A DNA stretch of 64,000 nucleotides from Vulcanimicrobiota bacterium (GTDB lineage: Bacteria > Vulcanimicrobiota > Vulcanimicrobiia > Vulcanimicrobiales > Vulcanimicrobiaceae), in NCBI GenBank assembly GCA_003140215.1, contig PLJL01000004.1, positions 1,894,192 to 1,958,191 of the forward strand. Direction: 5' to 3'. Positions 26,755 to 35,594 of the stretch are shown here, piece by piece. The position numbers and the translations under genes were made by a program. Numbering within the stretch: position 1 is the first letter of the stretch; each line of letters opens with the position of its first letter. A model generated the notes under the pieces. The model worked only from the letters and a program-made list of their open reading frames with translations. It was not told where the DNA came from and did not search any database.

Positions 26755-28806
26755 GTGAGCGGAATTGGTTCGACCGGCGGCAGCACTGCCGCGGGCACGA
26801 CGACGGCCGGCACGAACGTCCCGCCGATTTCGTTCCCGGGGATCGCGTCGGGGATCGACTACAACTCGATCATTCAACATTACACCGACCTGACGCTAGC
26901 GCAAGAGACGCCGCTCAAGACCAAGGTCACGGACCTCAACAACCAGCAGGCCGAGCTGCTCAAGATCCAAGACCTCGTTGCAAAGTTCCAAGACACGTTC
27001 GCCGCGATCAGCGATCCCGCGAACTTCAGCGCCACGACTCCGACGTCGTCGAACAGCTCCGCGATCTCCGCGTCGAGCATCGCCGGCTCGGTCGCGACGC
27101 CGGGAACGTACGTCATCAACACGGCATCGCTCGCGACTGCCACGCAGATCAGCAACGATCCCGCTGCCAACGGCAGCTTCAGCGATACGACGGTGCTGGC
27201 CAATGCCGGCGCGTCGGTCACGCCCAACAACGGGCCGCCGGGCACGGCCCAGCCGGGCCAGATCACGATCAACGGCGTCCCGCTGAGCTACGACGTCAAC
27301 TCGACGACGCTCCAGGGCTTCATCAACAACCCCGCCAACGTCTCGGCGCTGGCCGCGGTCGGCGTTTCGCTGAGCTACAACGCCGCGACGCAGCAGGTGA
27401 CGGTGAGCTCGACGCAGCCGCTGACGCTGGGGAGCGCGTCGGACCGCGGGAACCTCCTTTCGGTGCTCAAGCTCGATACCGCGCAGATCACCTTTGCGGG
27501 CGGCACCTACACCGCTACGAGCACGACGAAAATCGGCGGGATCAACGTCGGCGCGACGATGAACACGGCCAACAACGCCGGCTTCGCGACCGCGGTCACC
27601 GCCGGCAACTTCTCGATCAACGGCGTGCACTTCAACGTCGACCCCACCGCGAACAATCTCAACGACGTCCTCACGCAGATCAACGCCTCTTCGGCCGGCG
27701 TCGTCGCGAGCTTCGATGCGGCCAACGACCGGATCATCCTCACCGCGAAGGCGAGCGGACCGCAAGGGATCACCCTGGGGTCGAGCGGCGACACCTCGAA
27801 CTTCTTACAGGCGGCTGGGTTCCTGGCGAACGCAGCGCAGCCCAACGTTCTCAGCGGCGGTGCAGGCGTCGTCGTCGGCAAGTCCGCGCACGTGCACTAT
27901 ACCGACGCCGCCGGTACGGCGCACGACGTCTTCAGCAACTCCAACGACGTCACCACAATGATCCCCGGTGTCGACCTCAAACTGCAGCAGGCCGTCGACG
28001 GGACGGTCGTCGCGCCGGTAACGGTCAGCGTGGCGCAGGACAGCAGTACGCTGCAAAGCTCGATCACGACGTTCATCACCGCGTACAATGCGGTCCTCGA
28101 CGAGATCAACACGGCGACGCAGGCCCCCGTGATCGGGTCGTCGACCGCGGCGAGCGGCCAGCAGCAGGCGCAGCAGCTCACTACCGGGGGCGTGCTGTTC
28201 AACAATCAGGACGTGCTCTCGCTGCGCGACCGCATGATCAACATCGTGACCTCGTTCGGGAACACCGGCTCGCAGTCGTACAACTCGCTCGCGTCGGTCG
28301 GCTTGACGCTCGACTCGTCGTTCACGGTATCCGCGGCGTCCGCGAGCAGCACCCAGAACACGAGCTCCCAGAGCAACGTCTCGCAGCAGACGTTTGCCGG
28401 GACGAGCGGCCGCCTCAACGCTCTCGACGTCACCAAGCTCAGTGCCGCGCTGGCGGCAAATTCCAGCGCGGTCACCAAGCTGTTCACGGGTTCGAGCAGT
28501 CTGATCGGCCAGCTCGGCTCGTATCTCACGAGCCTTTCCGGGCTACCGACCCAGCTCACCGGCACCCTCGCCGGGAAGATCCCGGTCAACCCGCTCTTCA
28601 CCAGCCTGTCATCGCAGACCACCGATCAGATCTCGTCGCTGCAGCAGCAGATCCAGCTGGTCACCGACCAAGCGAACCTGCAAGCGGACCGTCTGCGCAA
28701 AGAGTTCGTCAACAGCGAGGCGGCGATCGCCCAACTGCAGTCGATGCAGGCATCGCTCGGCCAGCTGACCGGCTCCGCCACCACCTCCAGCACGGGGATC
28801 GCGTGA
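26755..28806 (+). CDS. fliD: Flagellar filament cap FliD (HAP2)
   Basis: Cap protein that folds incoming flagellin. The N-terminal FliD domain reads ISFPGIASGIDYNSIIQHYTDLTLAQETPLKTK; the C-terminal region has YNAVLDEINTATQ, LRDRMINIV, SLASVGLTLDSSFTV and a final coiled-coil LQADRLRKEFVNSEAAIAQLQSMQASL. 683 residues, longer than many FliD proteins, the extra length lying in Ser/Thr/Asn-rich middle domains. GTG 26755. The stop overlaps the fliS GTG by 4 nt. Confidence 0.96.
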   Translation: MSGIGSTGGSTAAGTTTAGTNVPPISFPGIASGIDYNSIIQHYTDLTLAQETPLKTKVTDLNNQQAELLKIQDLVAKFQDTFAAISDPANFSATTPTSSNSSAISASSIAGSVATPGTYVINTASLATATQISNDPAANGSFSDTTVLANAGASVTPNNGPPGTAQPGQITINGVPLSYDVNSTTLQGFINNPANVSALAAVGVSLSYNAATQQVTVSSTQPLTLGSASDRGNLLSVLKLDTAQITFAGGTYTATSTTKIGGINVGATMNTANNAGFATAVTAGNFSINGVHFNVDPTANNLNDVLTQINASSAGVVASFDAANDRIILTAKASGPQGITLGSSGDTSNFLQAAGFLANAAQPNVLSGGAGVVVGKSAHVHYTDAAGTAHDVFSNSNDVTTMIPGVDLKLQQAVDGTVVAPVTVSVAQDSSTLQSSITTFITAYNAVLDEINTATQAPVIGSSTAASGQQQAQQLTTGGVLFNNQDVLSLRDRMINIVTSFGNTGSQSYNSLASVGLTLDSSFTVSAASASSTQNTSSQSNVSQQTFAGTSGRLNALDVTKLSAALAANSSAVTKLFTGSSSLIGQLGSYLTSLSGLPTQLTGTLAGKIPVNPLFTSLSSQTTDQISSLQQQIQLVTDQANLQADRLRKEFVNSEAAIAQLQSMQASLGQLTGSATTSSTGIA

Positions 28807-29231
28807 CCTTTTCGAACGCCAATCTGCGCTATATCGAAGCCTCGATCAACTCGGCCAGCCCCGAAGAGCTGATCATCAAGGTCTACGATGCCTTGCTGCT
28901 CTTCGCGCGCCAAGCGGTCGAGGTCATGGAGTCGCGCCCGGCCGACGTCCAGGCGCGCCACGATCTGCTGCGGCGCGCCCAGCGCGCCTGTGCGCTACTA
29001 ATGGGATCGCTGCGGCTCGATCTCGACAGCGACATCCCGGGAAATTTGTTCCGCATCTACGAGTTCTGGCACCACCAGCTCGTCGCCGCGAACATGCAAG
29101 GCGACGCGAGCAAGGTGCGCGAGCTGCTCCCGCTCGTCGTCGGGATGCGCGAGACGTGGGTCGAAGCGATCAGGCGCTATCGCAGCGAAGGTGCGAGCCC
29201 CGGTTTGGAGCGCGGCGCCCTTGCCTGCTGA
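28803..29231 (+). CDS. fliS: Flagellin export chaperone FliS
   Basis: Binds the C-terminal helix of flagellin and prevents premature polymerisation. The sequence NLRYIEASINSASPEELIIKVYDALLLFARQAVE and SLRLDLDSDIPGNLFRIYEFWHHQLVAANMQ is the FliS four-helix pattern. 142 residues is close to the family length, with a short C-terminal extension. GTG 28803 overlaps fliD (GTGA). Its stop lies inside the start region of the next small gene. Confidence 0.93.
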   Translation: MTFSNANLRYIEASINSASPEELIIKVYDALLLFARQAVEVMESRPADVQARHDLLRRAQRACALLMGSLRLDLDSDIPGNLFRIYEFWHHQLVAANMQGDASKVRELLPLVVGMRETWVEAIRRYRSEGASPGLERGALAC

Positions 29232-29595
29232 AACGGCCCGCGACGCCGTCGCCCGGACCATCATCGCGCTGGAGCGTTCGTGCATGGACGCCGACGCCGC
29301 GCTCGTCGAGCACCGTTGGCCGGAGCTCGGCGCCGCGTTGCGGGCGCAAGCGGCGCTCGAAGTTCAGTTGCGCGCGCTGTTCGACGCGGCGCCCGAGACC
29401 GCACCTGCCGCCAACGTCAAGGTCGAGCAGCGCATCCGTGGGATCCTGGCCTACCGGGACGAGCAGTTGCGCCGGCTGCGGGCGTATCACTCCGACGTCG
29501 CGTTGCGGCTCAACTCGATCGGCAAAGTGCGGGCCTTGTCACGCAGCCTCGGCAGACGCGCCGCAAGCGCGCAACTCCTCGACGCGCAGTACTAG
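29191..29595 (+). CDS. Small helical protein in FliT position
   Basis: A 134-residue protein of mainly helical character directly after fliS, overlapping it by 41 nt if it starts at GTG 29191, or starting within the last codons of fliS at TTG 29221. The pattern is Ala/Arg/Leu-rich: TIIALERSCMDADAALVEHRWPELGAALRAQ and QRIRGILAYRDEQLRRLRAY. FliT and analogous export chaperones are small helical proteins in this position, but I see no motif that proves the identity. A possible FliT or flagellar protein of unknown role; the call is contextual. Confidence 0.55.
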   Translation: MRAPVWSAAPLPAETARDAVARTIIALERSCMDADAALVEHRWPELGAALRAQAALEVQLRALFDAAPETAPAANVKVEQRIRGILAYRDEQLRRLRAYHSDVALRLNSIGKVRALSRSLGRRAASAQLLDAQY

Positions 29596-30225
29596 CGGCG
29601 CTCGCCAAGAAAAGAGACTCCTAGCTCCGAGGTGCCGTAACGCCAACGGCCTAAAGCAACGCAATGGGGGACTCATGATGTCGCACAAGGATTGACGTTT
29701 CTCCTGATGGGCGTCGTCTTTGCGACAATGGGTGTGCTTGTCTCAGCGTGAGCGCGCACGATGGCCGGTTTCGTCGCGGGAAAGGTGCATGCCGTTCCTC
29801 CTGTGCTGGCATCGCTCGTTCTCGTACGAGCCAAACCGACCGAGCAATCCGAGACCGCGAGATACCTAGCGGCATAGTCCGGCGTGATCGTCAGCAGCAT
29901 CGCTTCGTCGGCTTTGTGCGCGTGCGCGAGCGTTTCGATGCGCTCGCGGACCGGGCGCGGTGCGCCCAGCGCGAGCCGCTGCCGGTTGTAGCGGATCTCG
30001 TCGCGGTCGTACTCGGTGTACGGGTACGCGAGCGCCTCGTCGCGCGACGGGATCGGCAGATCGACGCTGAATCTCCTCTGAGCGGTTCGAACCCCACCCT
30101 TCGCAAAGGCCCGCGAAGGAATGGGCCACCCTGGATTTTCGTGAGGTTGGAGGAAAAGCTGGGTACCCGGCTACTTCTTGCCTTCTTTAATGTGCTGCGT
30201 CCAGCCGATTGTTCTTTCGAATTCG
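29596..30225. other. Gene-poor interval at the edge of a less GC-rich island
   Basis: About 630 nt with no intact gene. It contains the remnant of a luciferase-like oxidoreductase (29855-30068, minus strand), a 7-pair hairpin at 30098-30119 (CCTTCGC with GCGAAGG) and otherwise only short, unsupported ORFs. Base composition drops visibly toward the right. The interval separates the flagellar genes from the island at 30.2-33.2 kb. Confidence 0.6.
29855..30068 (-). pseudogene. Remnant of LLM-class flavin-dependent oxidoreductase (C-terminal piece)
   Basis: Reading the minus strand from 30068 gives SVDLPIPSRDEALAYPYTEY, then RERIETLAHAHKADEAMLL and TITPDYAAR. This is the C-terminal end of bacterial luciferase-like monooxygenases, where a GADE(L/M) motif is followed by a D-x-AAR motif before the last helix. 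There is no upstream N-terminal domain: the sequence before 30068 does not continue the family, and the frame runs out soon after 29855 into unrelated residues. The piece is therefore truncated at both ends and is probably left from a deletion or insertion event. Confidence 0.65.
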
Positions 30226-30990
30226 CTACGGCTTCACGACAATCTCCTGGGTTTTTCCTTCCTTATTCGGACCGGTGGCGAATCCGCATTGCCACAAGTT
30301 CATTGTGTCGGCAAAGCAGGTGAACGTCATTTCCTTGTCGGTTACCTTCACATTGCGCGATCGGTAGAACGTCTCCATGTTCCATCGGACGTGGACCGGA
30401 TAGACGAGCGTATTGGCGGCGCCCTGGCCCTGGTCTATGTAAAGTCTCCAACGATGCGGCGCACCCATAGTAAATGCCGCGATGTCCATCGTCGTGGCCC
30501 CGTCCTGTCCCACCGGCGAAGGTTTCTCGTAGAGACAGCGGATGAGTTTCTTTGCCAAATCGACCGGAGGCGGCGGGCCGTTTCTGCCGGAGTGCTTCAG
30601 GTTGTCGCAATCCAGCAGTGCGCGATCAGCCAGCACAGTCCCGTTCCCATCGACGCGGAGTTTCTCAGTCGCGATCTTCGGGGCCGCTCCACCCAGCGGG
30701 CGAAAACCACATTCCTGAGAAGATATCGGTCTGGTAACAATTCGCGGGGCCTTGCCGGGGAGCGGGTCGACCTGCATGACGTAGTTCATCGCGGTGCCCG
30801 CATTTACCTGAATAATCGTTCCCTTCGATGGTATTGCGTATTGTGTGCCGAGGCACGCGGCATTTTCTGAAAATTCGACGCGGTCGCCTTCCTTGTATTT
30901 GGGGACCTGAGCTTGGGCGCCAGATGACACCGTCATGAGCGTGGTTCCCAGCACGGCAAGGATTAAAAATGCGTGGTAGTTTCTTTTCAT
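30226..30990 (-). CDS. Secreted protein of unknown function in a less GC-rich island
   Basis: Starts MKRNYHAFLILAVLGTTLMTV with a clear Sec signal peptide (cleavage near AQAQ). The mature protein (about 225 residues) has a repeated CX-type cysteine pattern (ENAACLGTQY, SQECGFRPL, ADRALLDCDN, KLIRCLYEK, TFTCFADTMNLWQCGF), suggesting several disulfides, and motifs VEFSENAAC and PVHVRWNMETFY. I recognise no known domain. I start it at ATG 30990, preceded by AAGGAG at an 8 nt spacing. Codon use is visibly less GC-rich than the neighbours, consistent with horizontal transfer. It is on the opposite strand to the flagellar genes. Confidence 0.78.
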   Translation of the reverse strand: MKRNYHAFLILAVLGTTLMTVSSGAQAQVPKYKEGDRVEFSENAACLGTQYAIPSKGTIIQVNAGTAMNYVMQVDPLPGKAPRIVTRPISSQECGFRPLGGAAPKIATEKLRVDGNGTVLADRALLDCDNLKHSGRNGPPPPVDLAKKLIRCLYEKPSPVGQDGATTMDIAAFTMGAPHRWRLYIDQGQGAANTLVYPVHVRWNMETFYRSRNVKVTDKEMTFTCFADTMNLWQCGFATGPNKEGKTQEIVVKP

Positions 30991-31322
30991 GTCGGTTCTC
31001 CTTGTGTTGACCGAATCGCTCTTCCAGCCTGTTGGTGCACAGTGCGTGAATGTTTTGCTGGCGGCTTGCCGATCGCCACGCGTCAATAAACCTCAGCACT
31101 TGACCGGAATGACTTCAGACGGAGCACCCACGTCCCATCGTCCAGTATTATAAGCAGGGCGGATGGCCTGCCCTCCCGGTTTTTCTCCGCTTAGGCCGGA
31201 TTCGACTATCGGGCCGATGACCCGTTCAGGGCTACAGCGGCGCGTATGAGCGTCTTGAACTTAAAGCCGGCATCACCGTAGCAACTCGCTAGCACTGCGC
31301 GCACGGAGCTACTATCGGCCAA
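30991..31322. other. Intergenic region upstream of the secreted-protein gene
   Basis: 332 nt with no supported gene. It holds a TATAAT-like hexamer on the minus strand (31147-31152) without a convincing -35 partner, and a short stem-like GGGCGGATGGCCTGCCC with a downstream T-run (about 31157-31186) pointing to the right. I see no other feature. Confidence 0.4.
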
Positions 31323-32684
31323 TCAAATTCCGCTGGCGGCCTTCGCGCGTACGGCGCAGACGCCGCCGGTCCGGGTGCACGCTGCCACCCAGGCGACGAC
31401 GGTGTCGATGAGGCCGGGGGCCGCCCGCCACCAGAAGAACGCTTCGCCCGGCTGCGGGTTGATGGTGAGGTTGTGCTCGGCGCGCGGCGCGATCAGCGCA
31501 GTGTACGGGGCGTGCGAGGCGTCGAGCAGATCCTCGATGCGCCGAATGCTCTCGTCCACCGGGACGAGCTTGTCGCGCTCGCCGTAGACGAGCAGCACCG
31601 GCCGGGTCAGGCCGCGCCAGGGCGTGCGCATGTCGTAGTTCGCGCGCTTCGGGTACCACGTCCACAGCCAGTGGCCCTTGGGCGGCAATCCGAGATATTG
31701 AAACCAGCTCTCGTTCTTGACCGGAGCGCTCGCCGTCTCGAAATCGGCGTAGGGCTTGTCGCCCGAGATGACGTCGAGGAAGAGCGCGTAGATCGCTAGG
31801 GCTTTCTGCTTGTCTTCCGGAGGCCAGTCTTTGGCGTTGACGTCGTTGGTGACGCGGTACAGGTCTTGATCGCGCACGCGGCTCGCGGCCGTGTCCTCCG
31901 CGACGACGAAGGCGACACGCCGCGGCGCGAGCGATGCGGCTAACGGCGCCACGAGCCCGCCCTCGCTGTGGCCGTTGATTCCGATGCGCGCGGGATCGAC
32001 GTCGGCGCGTGCGGCCATCAGAGCGATCCCGGCGAGCGCGTCGCGAGCCAGGTCGTCGTATCCGGCGGTGCGCCAGTCGCCGGTCGAGTCGCCGCTTCCA
32101 CGTTTGTCGTAGGCGAGCGCGGCGATCCCGGCGCGCGCGAAGCGGTCGGCGATGTAGCGGTTCGTACCCCAGCGGCTCTGCGGCCCTGAACCGTGGATGA
32201 TCACGACGCCGGGGTGCCGCCCGGGAGTTCGCGGCATCGCCAGCGTTCCGGCCAACACGACCGAGCCGTTGTGGAACGTTACCGGGATCTCGGCGTAGGG
32301 GAGCGGCGCCGGCACGACCCGTTGCACGTCGAAGGTACCGCTGCCGTCGCCGCCTTTGAACGTACCGGTCGCATGCGCCCCGCGCACGGTGCCGTCGAAC
32401 GCATTGTCGCCGACGTTGAACGTGACCCGCTCGCCCGCGACCTTGACCGCGTCGAGCGGATAGTCCATGGCCCGCCACCGATCGACGCTGAAACGGCCTT
32501 TCAGCGCCGAGCCGCTGCCGCTGAAATCGAAGCGAATCGGAAGCGGCTGCCCTTTCTGCAACAAGGCGCCTTCCCAATGCCCAACGAGTGAAGAGCTCGG
32601 CAGCGCAAAGGACGCGTCCCCACTGCTGACGATTAGGGCGATGCAGCCGAACAGCGCGCCGAAAGATCCTGCGGGCAAGTGCAT
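31323..32684 (-). CDS. Secreted alpha/beta hydrolase with N-terminal beta domain
   Basis: 453 residues with a signal-like start (FGALFGCIALIVSSGDASFA). An N-terminal domain of about 120 residues (SLVGHWEGALLQKGQPLPIR, TFNVGDNAFDGTVRGAHATG) resembles a beta-barrel lid module. The hydrolase core follows: oxyanion loop VVIIHGSGPQ, nucleophile GHSEGG, acid in VYGERDKLVP and catalytic His in EHNLTINPQ. The order Ser-Asp-His is complete. Likely a secreted esterase or acyl hydrolase; the substrate is unknown. The start ATG 32684 gives a short hydrophobic N-terminus. Confidence 0.85.
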   Translation of the reverse strand: MHLPAGSFGALFGCIALIVSSGDASFALPSSSLVGHWEGALLQKGQPLPIRFDFSGSGSALKGRFSVDRWRAMDYPLDAVKVAGERVTFNVGDNAFDGTVRGAHATGTFKGGDGSGTFDVQRVVPAPLPYAEIPVTFHNGSVVLAGTLAMPRTPGRHPGVVIIHGSGPQSRWGTNRYIADRFARAGIAALAYDKRGSGDSTGDWRTAGYDDLARDALAGIALMAARADVDPARIGINGHSEGGLVAPLAASLAPRRVAFVVAEDTAASRVRDQDLYRVTNDVNAKDWPPEDKQKALAIYALFLDVISGDKPYADFETASAPVKNESWFQYLGLPPKGHWLWTWYPKRANYDMRTPWRGLTRPVLLVYGERDKLVPVDESIRRIEDLLDASHAPYTALIAPRAEHNLTINPQPGEAFFWWRAAPGLIDTVVAWVAACTRTGGVCAVRAKAASGI

Positions 32685-32791
32685 GGCACTACGAATCGCG
32701 CGACGCAGTGCGATAACCTGCCCGTGCGTGAATCAAGCGTCGGCCTCTAGCTTGGGCAGGCAACTATAGTCGTTAGGGCGACCTAGGCGAC

Positions 32792-32992
32792 ATGCGTCTA
32801 AGCCTTGCGCTTCTTGCAGACGTAGGTCTCGCTGCCGCGCTCTCCGCGGCCCAATTCATGATTCTGTATCAGATGCAGTTGGCATTCACGGCGGATCATG
32901 CCCTGCTCTATTTCGGCTCGCCGTTGGCCTACTGCTGGGCCCTGCTTTGTACGTACTATGCCGACGAGGCAAGAAGTCAAAACACCGTTTGA
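32792..32992 (+). CDS. Small membrane protein or 5' half of a frameshifted gene
   Basis: 66 codons from ATG 32792. Hydrophobic segments: LSLALLADVGLAAALSAAQFMILY and ALLYFGSPLAYCWALLCTYYA. No domain is recognised. It overlaps the next small ORF (32947) by 46 nt in a different frame; the two together would make one four-helix membrane protein, so a frameshift within 32947-32992 is possible. No Shine-Dalgarno is obvious. Confidence 0.45.
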   Translation: MRLSLALLADVGLAAALSAAQFMILYQMQLAFTADHALLYFGSPLAYCWALLCTYYADEARSQNTV

Positions 32993-33192
32993 TCCTTGAC
33001 GTCGTCGTGGCTGCTGCGGTTCTGCTGCTATTAAGCGCAATGATTTTGAGCATCGGCCAAGGGATACCAAGCGTGTCCGAGGTGTTCGACTGGCTCATCC
33101 TTCTCCGTCCGGCGGTTCTCGAGGCCGTGGGGCTCATCGTTGTGGAAGGGCTGCTCCGGAAGGCGCGTTTAGGCCGAAATCGCTTCGCGTAG
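32947..33192 (+). CDS. Small membrane protein or 3' half of a frameshifted gene
   Basis: 81 codons with two hydrophobic stretches (LILDVVVAAAVLLLLSAMIL and VLEAVGLIVVEGLL). It overlaps the preceding small ORF by 46 nt and the end of the convergent gene by 24 nt. There is no convincing ribosome site at ATG 32947, which fits the idea that it is read as a continuation of the upstream frame. Base use is less GC-rich than the surrounding genes. Confidence 0.4.
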   Translation: MYVLCRRGKKSKHRLILDVVVAAAVLLLLSAMILSIGQGIPSVSEVFDWLILLRPAVLEAVGLIVVEGLLRKARLGRNRFA

Positions 33193-34611
33193 CGCGGCTA
33201 CCAAGCTGCGGCCGGCGTCGTGGAGCATTGCGTCGTCGGCGGTGAACGGGTCGTAACCGCGATCGACGGCGCGGCGTACGGTCACGCGCATGAGCCATCC
33301 GCCGGCGGCGGTGCGATAGGCGGCTAGCGCATCGCGCGCCGCCGCCGTCCGATCGTCCGGGACGCCTTCGAGCGCACGCGGCAACACCGCGAGCAGCACC
33401 TGGACGCCGCGCAGGAAGGTGTCGGGGAGATCGCGGCCCAGGACGGTGCGCAGCGCCTCGAGCTCGCGCTCGTCGAGCCGCGAGATCAAGAGCGGACCGT
33501 CGTGGGCGAAGCTGTCGTCGGGCAGCGGTGCGAAGGCGCGTACCGTGGCCAGCGCTTCGCGCGTCACGACCGGCGGGGTGGGACGCCCCATGCGGGCCGC
33601 GACGAGCGCGCGCGGGAGCGCGGCCGAGATCGATCGCGCGAACTCGCGCACGCCCAACAGCGCACCCAGCGGCGTGTCGATCGCCGCGATCGACGACAGC
33701 AGCGCCAGCGCCGCCAGACCGTGCGGCACGGCACCGGCGAAGACGCGTTCGAGCGCGCGCACCTCGTCGGGTTCGAGCTCGCGCGCGAGCACGTACTGCG
33801 GCGCGGCGGCAGCGCGAACGGGCGGCGCGACAGGTTCGGGCTCCGGCAGCGGTTCGGGTTGCGGCGGCGGCTGCGGCGGCATCGCGGCAGCCGGCGGCGG
33901 TGCGGCGGGCGGCGGCGGAACGGCGCGCTCGTCGACGACGGCGTCGACCGTGCGCGGTACCCGCGGAAGTTCCACCGGGGTGGCGGCCGGGGCAGCATCG
34001 TCCGTTTCCCCGGCCTCGAGCTCGTAGAACGGGCGCGCGGGCGCGTACGCCGCGTGCCCGGCGCGGCGCGTCAACCGCAGCGCCGGGGCGGCGATCGCCG
34101 GTACGCCCGGCGCGCCGGCGTGCGCGATGACGTCGAGGTGGCCGGTCCCCGGCAAAACGCGAACCGCGAAGCGGACGCGTACCTGGCCGCCGGCAGGGAT
34201 CGTACCGAGCCGCAAGCCCTCGCCCAGCAGCGCCTCACCGTCGAGCGCAACGTCGTCACGCGCAAACGAGGTCGCGATCGGCTCCGCATCCGGCGGCACG
34301 GAGATGCGCAAGACTGCGTCCACCGCGTCGGCGTCGCCTTCGTCGAGGACGCTCGCAACGACGGTAACGACTGCGCCGGGGATCAACTCGCGATCGGGAC
34401 GCGCCTCGAGCGCGACGCGCAAGACGGCGCCGCGTACCGGAAGCAGCGCAGCGTCGTTGACCATCGACTCGGGCCCGAACCGGACCGGCGTCGTCGACGC
34501 CGCCGCGGCGTGCGTCCCCAGTCCGAGCTCCTCGCGGCGCCGCCGTTCGAGCAGCTGCAAGTCGGCATCACGTTCGAAGAGGGCGTCGAGATCGATCTCC
34601 CGACCGCTCAT
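33169..34611 (-). CDS. Partner of the ExeA-like ATPase; beta domain, Pro-rich linker, helical C-terminus
   Basis: 480 residues. The start (about 1-35) is charged and helical (MSGREIDLDALFERDADLQLLERRRREELGL); 40-180 is a beta-rich domain with the DUF11/invasin-like rhythm (GAVLRVALEARPDRELIPGAVVTVVA and GTIPAGGQVRVRFAVRVLPGTG); 215-265 is a Pro-rich linker; the rest is helical and repetitive in Ala/Leu. There is no signal peptide or membrane helix. Its ATG 34611 overlaps the ATPase stop (ATGA), so the two are translationally coupled and likely interact. Function is unknown. Confidence 0.7.
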   Translation of the reverse strand: MSGREIDLDALFERDADLQLLERRRREELGLGTHAAAASTTPVRFGPESMVNDAALLPVRGAVLRVALEARPDRELIPGAVVTVVASVLDEGDADAVDAVLRISVPPDAEPIATSFARDDVALDGEALLGEGLRLGTIPAGGQVRVRFAVRVLPGTGHLDVIAHAGAPGVPAIAAPALRLTRRAGHAAYAPARPFYELEAGETDDAAPAATPVELPRVPRTVDAVVDERAVPPPPAAPPPAAAMPPQPPPQPEPLPEPEPVAPPVRAAAAPQYVLARELEPDEVRALERVFAGAVPHGLAALALLSSIAAIDTPLGALLGVREFARSISAALPRALVAARMGRPTPPVVTREALATVRAFAPLPDDSFAHDGPLLISRLDERELEALRTVLGRDLPDTFLRGVQVLLAVLPRALEGVPDDRTAAARDALAAYRTAAGGWLMRVTVRRAVDRGYDPFTADDAMLHDAGRSLVAALREAISA

Positions 34612-35516
34612 CGCGCGCGAAACGCGGCCAGCCAGGGAAACCACGGGCGGCGCGCCGGCGCCGCACCGTTGCGTGCCGGCGCCGCGGCGCCGGGGAGCGT
34701 GAGGTGGCGCGAACGCGCGGCGGCTTCGGCGTCGGTGCGCGTGCCGCGCGGGCGACCGTACGCGGCGGCCTCGCGCAGCGTTGCATGGGCGAGCATCAAC
34801 AGGCGGCGGGGCGTGCCGCCGGCGGCCGCGACGATCGTGTCGAGTGCGTCGGTGTCGAACAGCGCGGCCGCATCGGTCCCACCCGCCCGCGCCACGCGAA
34901 AGGCGATCAACGCACGCGCTTCGTTGACGTCGAACGGGCTCAGCGCGAACCAGTCGTCGACGCGGTCGGCGAGGTTGCCGCGCGCATCGATCCGCGCGCG
35001 CAGCTCGCTCTGGCCGAACAGGACCACGTTGAGCAGCTTGCGCTGCGGCACGTCATAGTTGAGCATGAGCCGCAACACTTCGAAGATCTCGTCGCTGGCG
35101 TTTTGAGCTTCGTCGACGAGCAGCGCGAGCGTCAGGCCGTCGAGCACGGCCGCGTCGTAGAGGTAGTTCTTGATTGCGTTCTTGAGCGCCGCCGGCGAAC
35201 GCGGCGGCAGCGCGAGACCGAACGAACGCGCAACGCCCAACAAGAACTCGGTCTCGGTCGCGAACGACGGATCGAGGATCTTCCCCAGGCGCACCTCGTC
35301 GCGGCCGAGCAGCTCGCGCTCGATCTGCGCCATGAGGCTGGTCTTGCCGGTCCCCGGATCCCCGACGACGACCTGCAGGCCGCGCGACTCGAGCACGCCG
35401 CCGGCGAGCCGGTCGCGCACGCGCGACAGCGCCGGCGTCGTCCGGTAGAAGTGCGGGTCCGCGGTGTCGAGAAACGGATCGCGTTCCAACCCGAAATGCC
35501 GGTAGTACGGGGTCAT
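34608..35516 (-). CDS. ExeA-like AAA ATPase
   Basis: Walker A GDPGTGKTSL, Walker B LALLVDEAQN, sensor region NVVLFGQSEL and arginine-containing segment ADRVDDWFALSPF match the ExeA/GspA family ATPases, which help insert secretin or pilus machinery through peptidoglycan or regulate transposon and polymer systems. The family start YYRHFGLERDPFLDTADPHF is present. It lacks the C-terminal transmembrane and peptidoglycan-binding part of ExeA, so it is a soluble ATPase. I chose ATG 35516 with GAGG upstream. It is coupled to a gene of unknown function at 33.2-34.6 kb. Confidence 0.85.
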   Translation of the reverse strand: MTPYYRHFGLERDPFLDTADPHFYRTTPALSRVRDRLAGGVLESRGLQVVVGDPGTGKTSLMAQIERELLGRDEVRLGKILDPSFATETEFLLGVARSFGLALPPRSPAALKNAIKNYLYDAAVLDGLTLALLVDEAQNASDEIFEVLRLMLNYDVPQRKLLNVVLFGQSELRARIDARGNLADRVDDWFALSPFDVNEARALIAFRVARAGGTDAAALFDTDALDTIVAAAGGTPRRLLMLAHATLREAAAYGRPRGTRTDAEAAARSRHLTLPGAAAPARNGAAPARRPWFPWLAAFRAR

Positions 35517-35594
35517 CCCGGACCTCACTTCGGCGCGCCGGTCGCGAGCGGCCTTTCCTCAGGTTCGTGGGCGCCGAAACCGATCATAGGAAGG

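Noticed and set aside
29665..29757. Tiny ORFs starting with ATGATGTCGCAC or TTGACGTTTC
   Set aside because: Under 21 codons, badly spaced from any ribosome site and with no recognisable product.
30084..30093. GGTTCGAACC, resembling a tRNA T-loop
   Set aside because: It is a short palindrome; no acceptor stem, anticodon arm or CCA end can be drawn around it on either strand.
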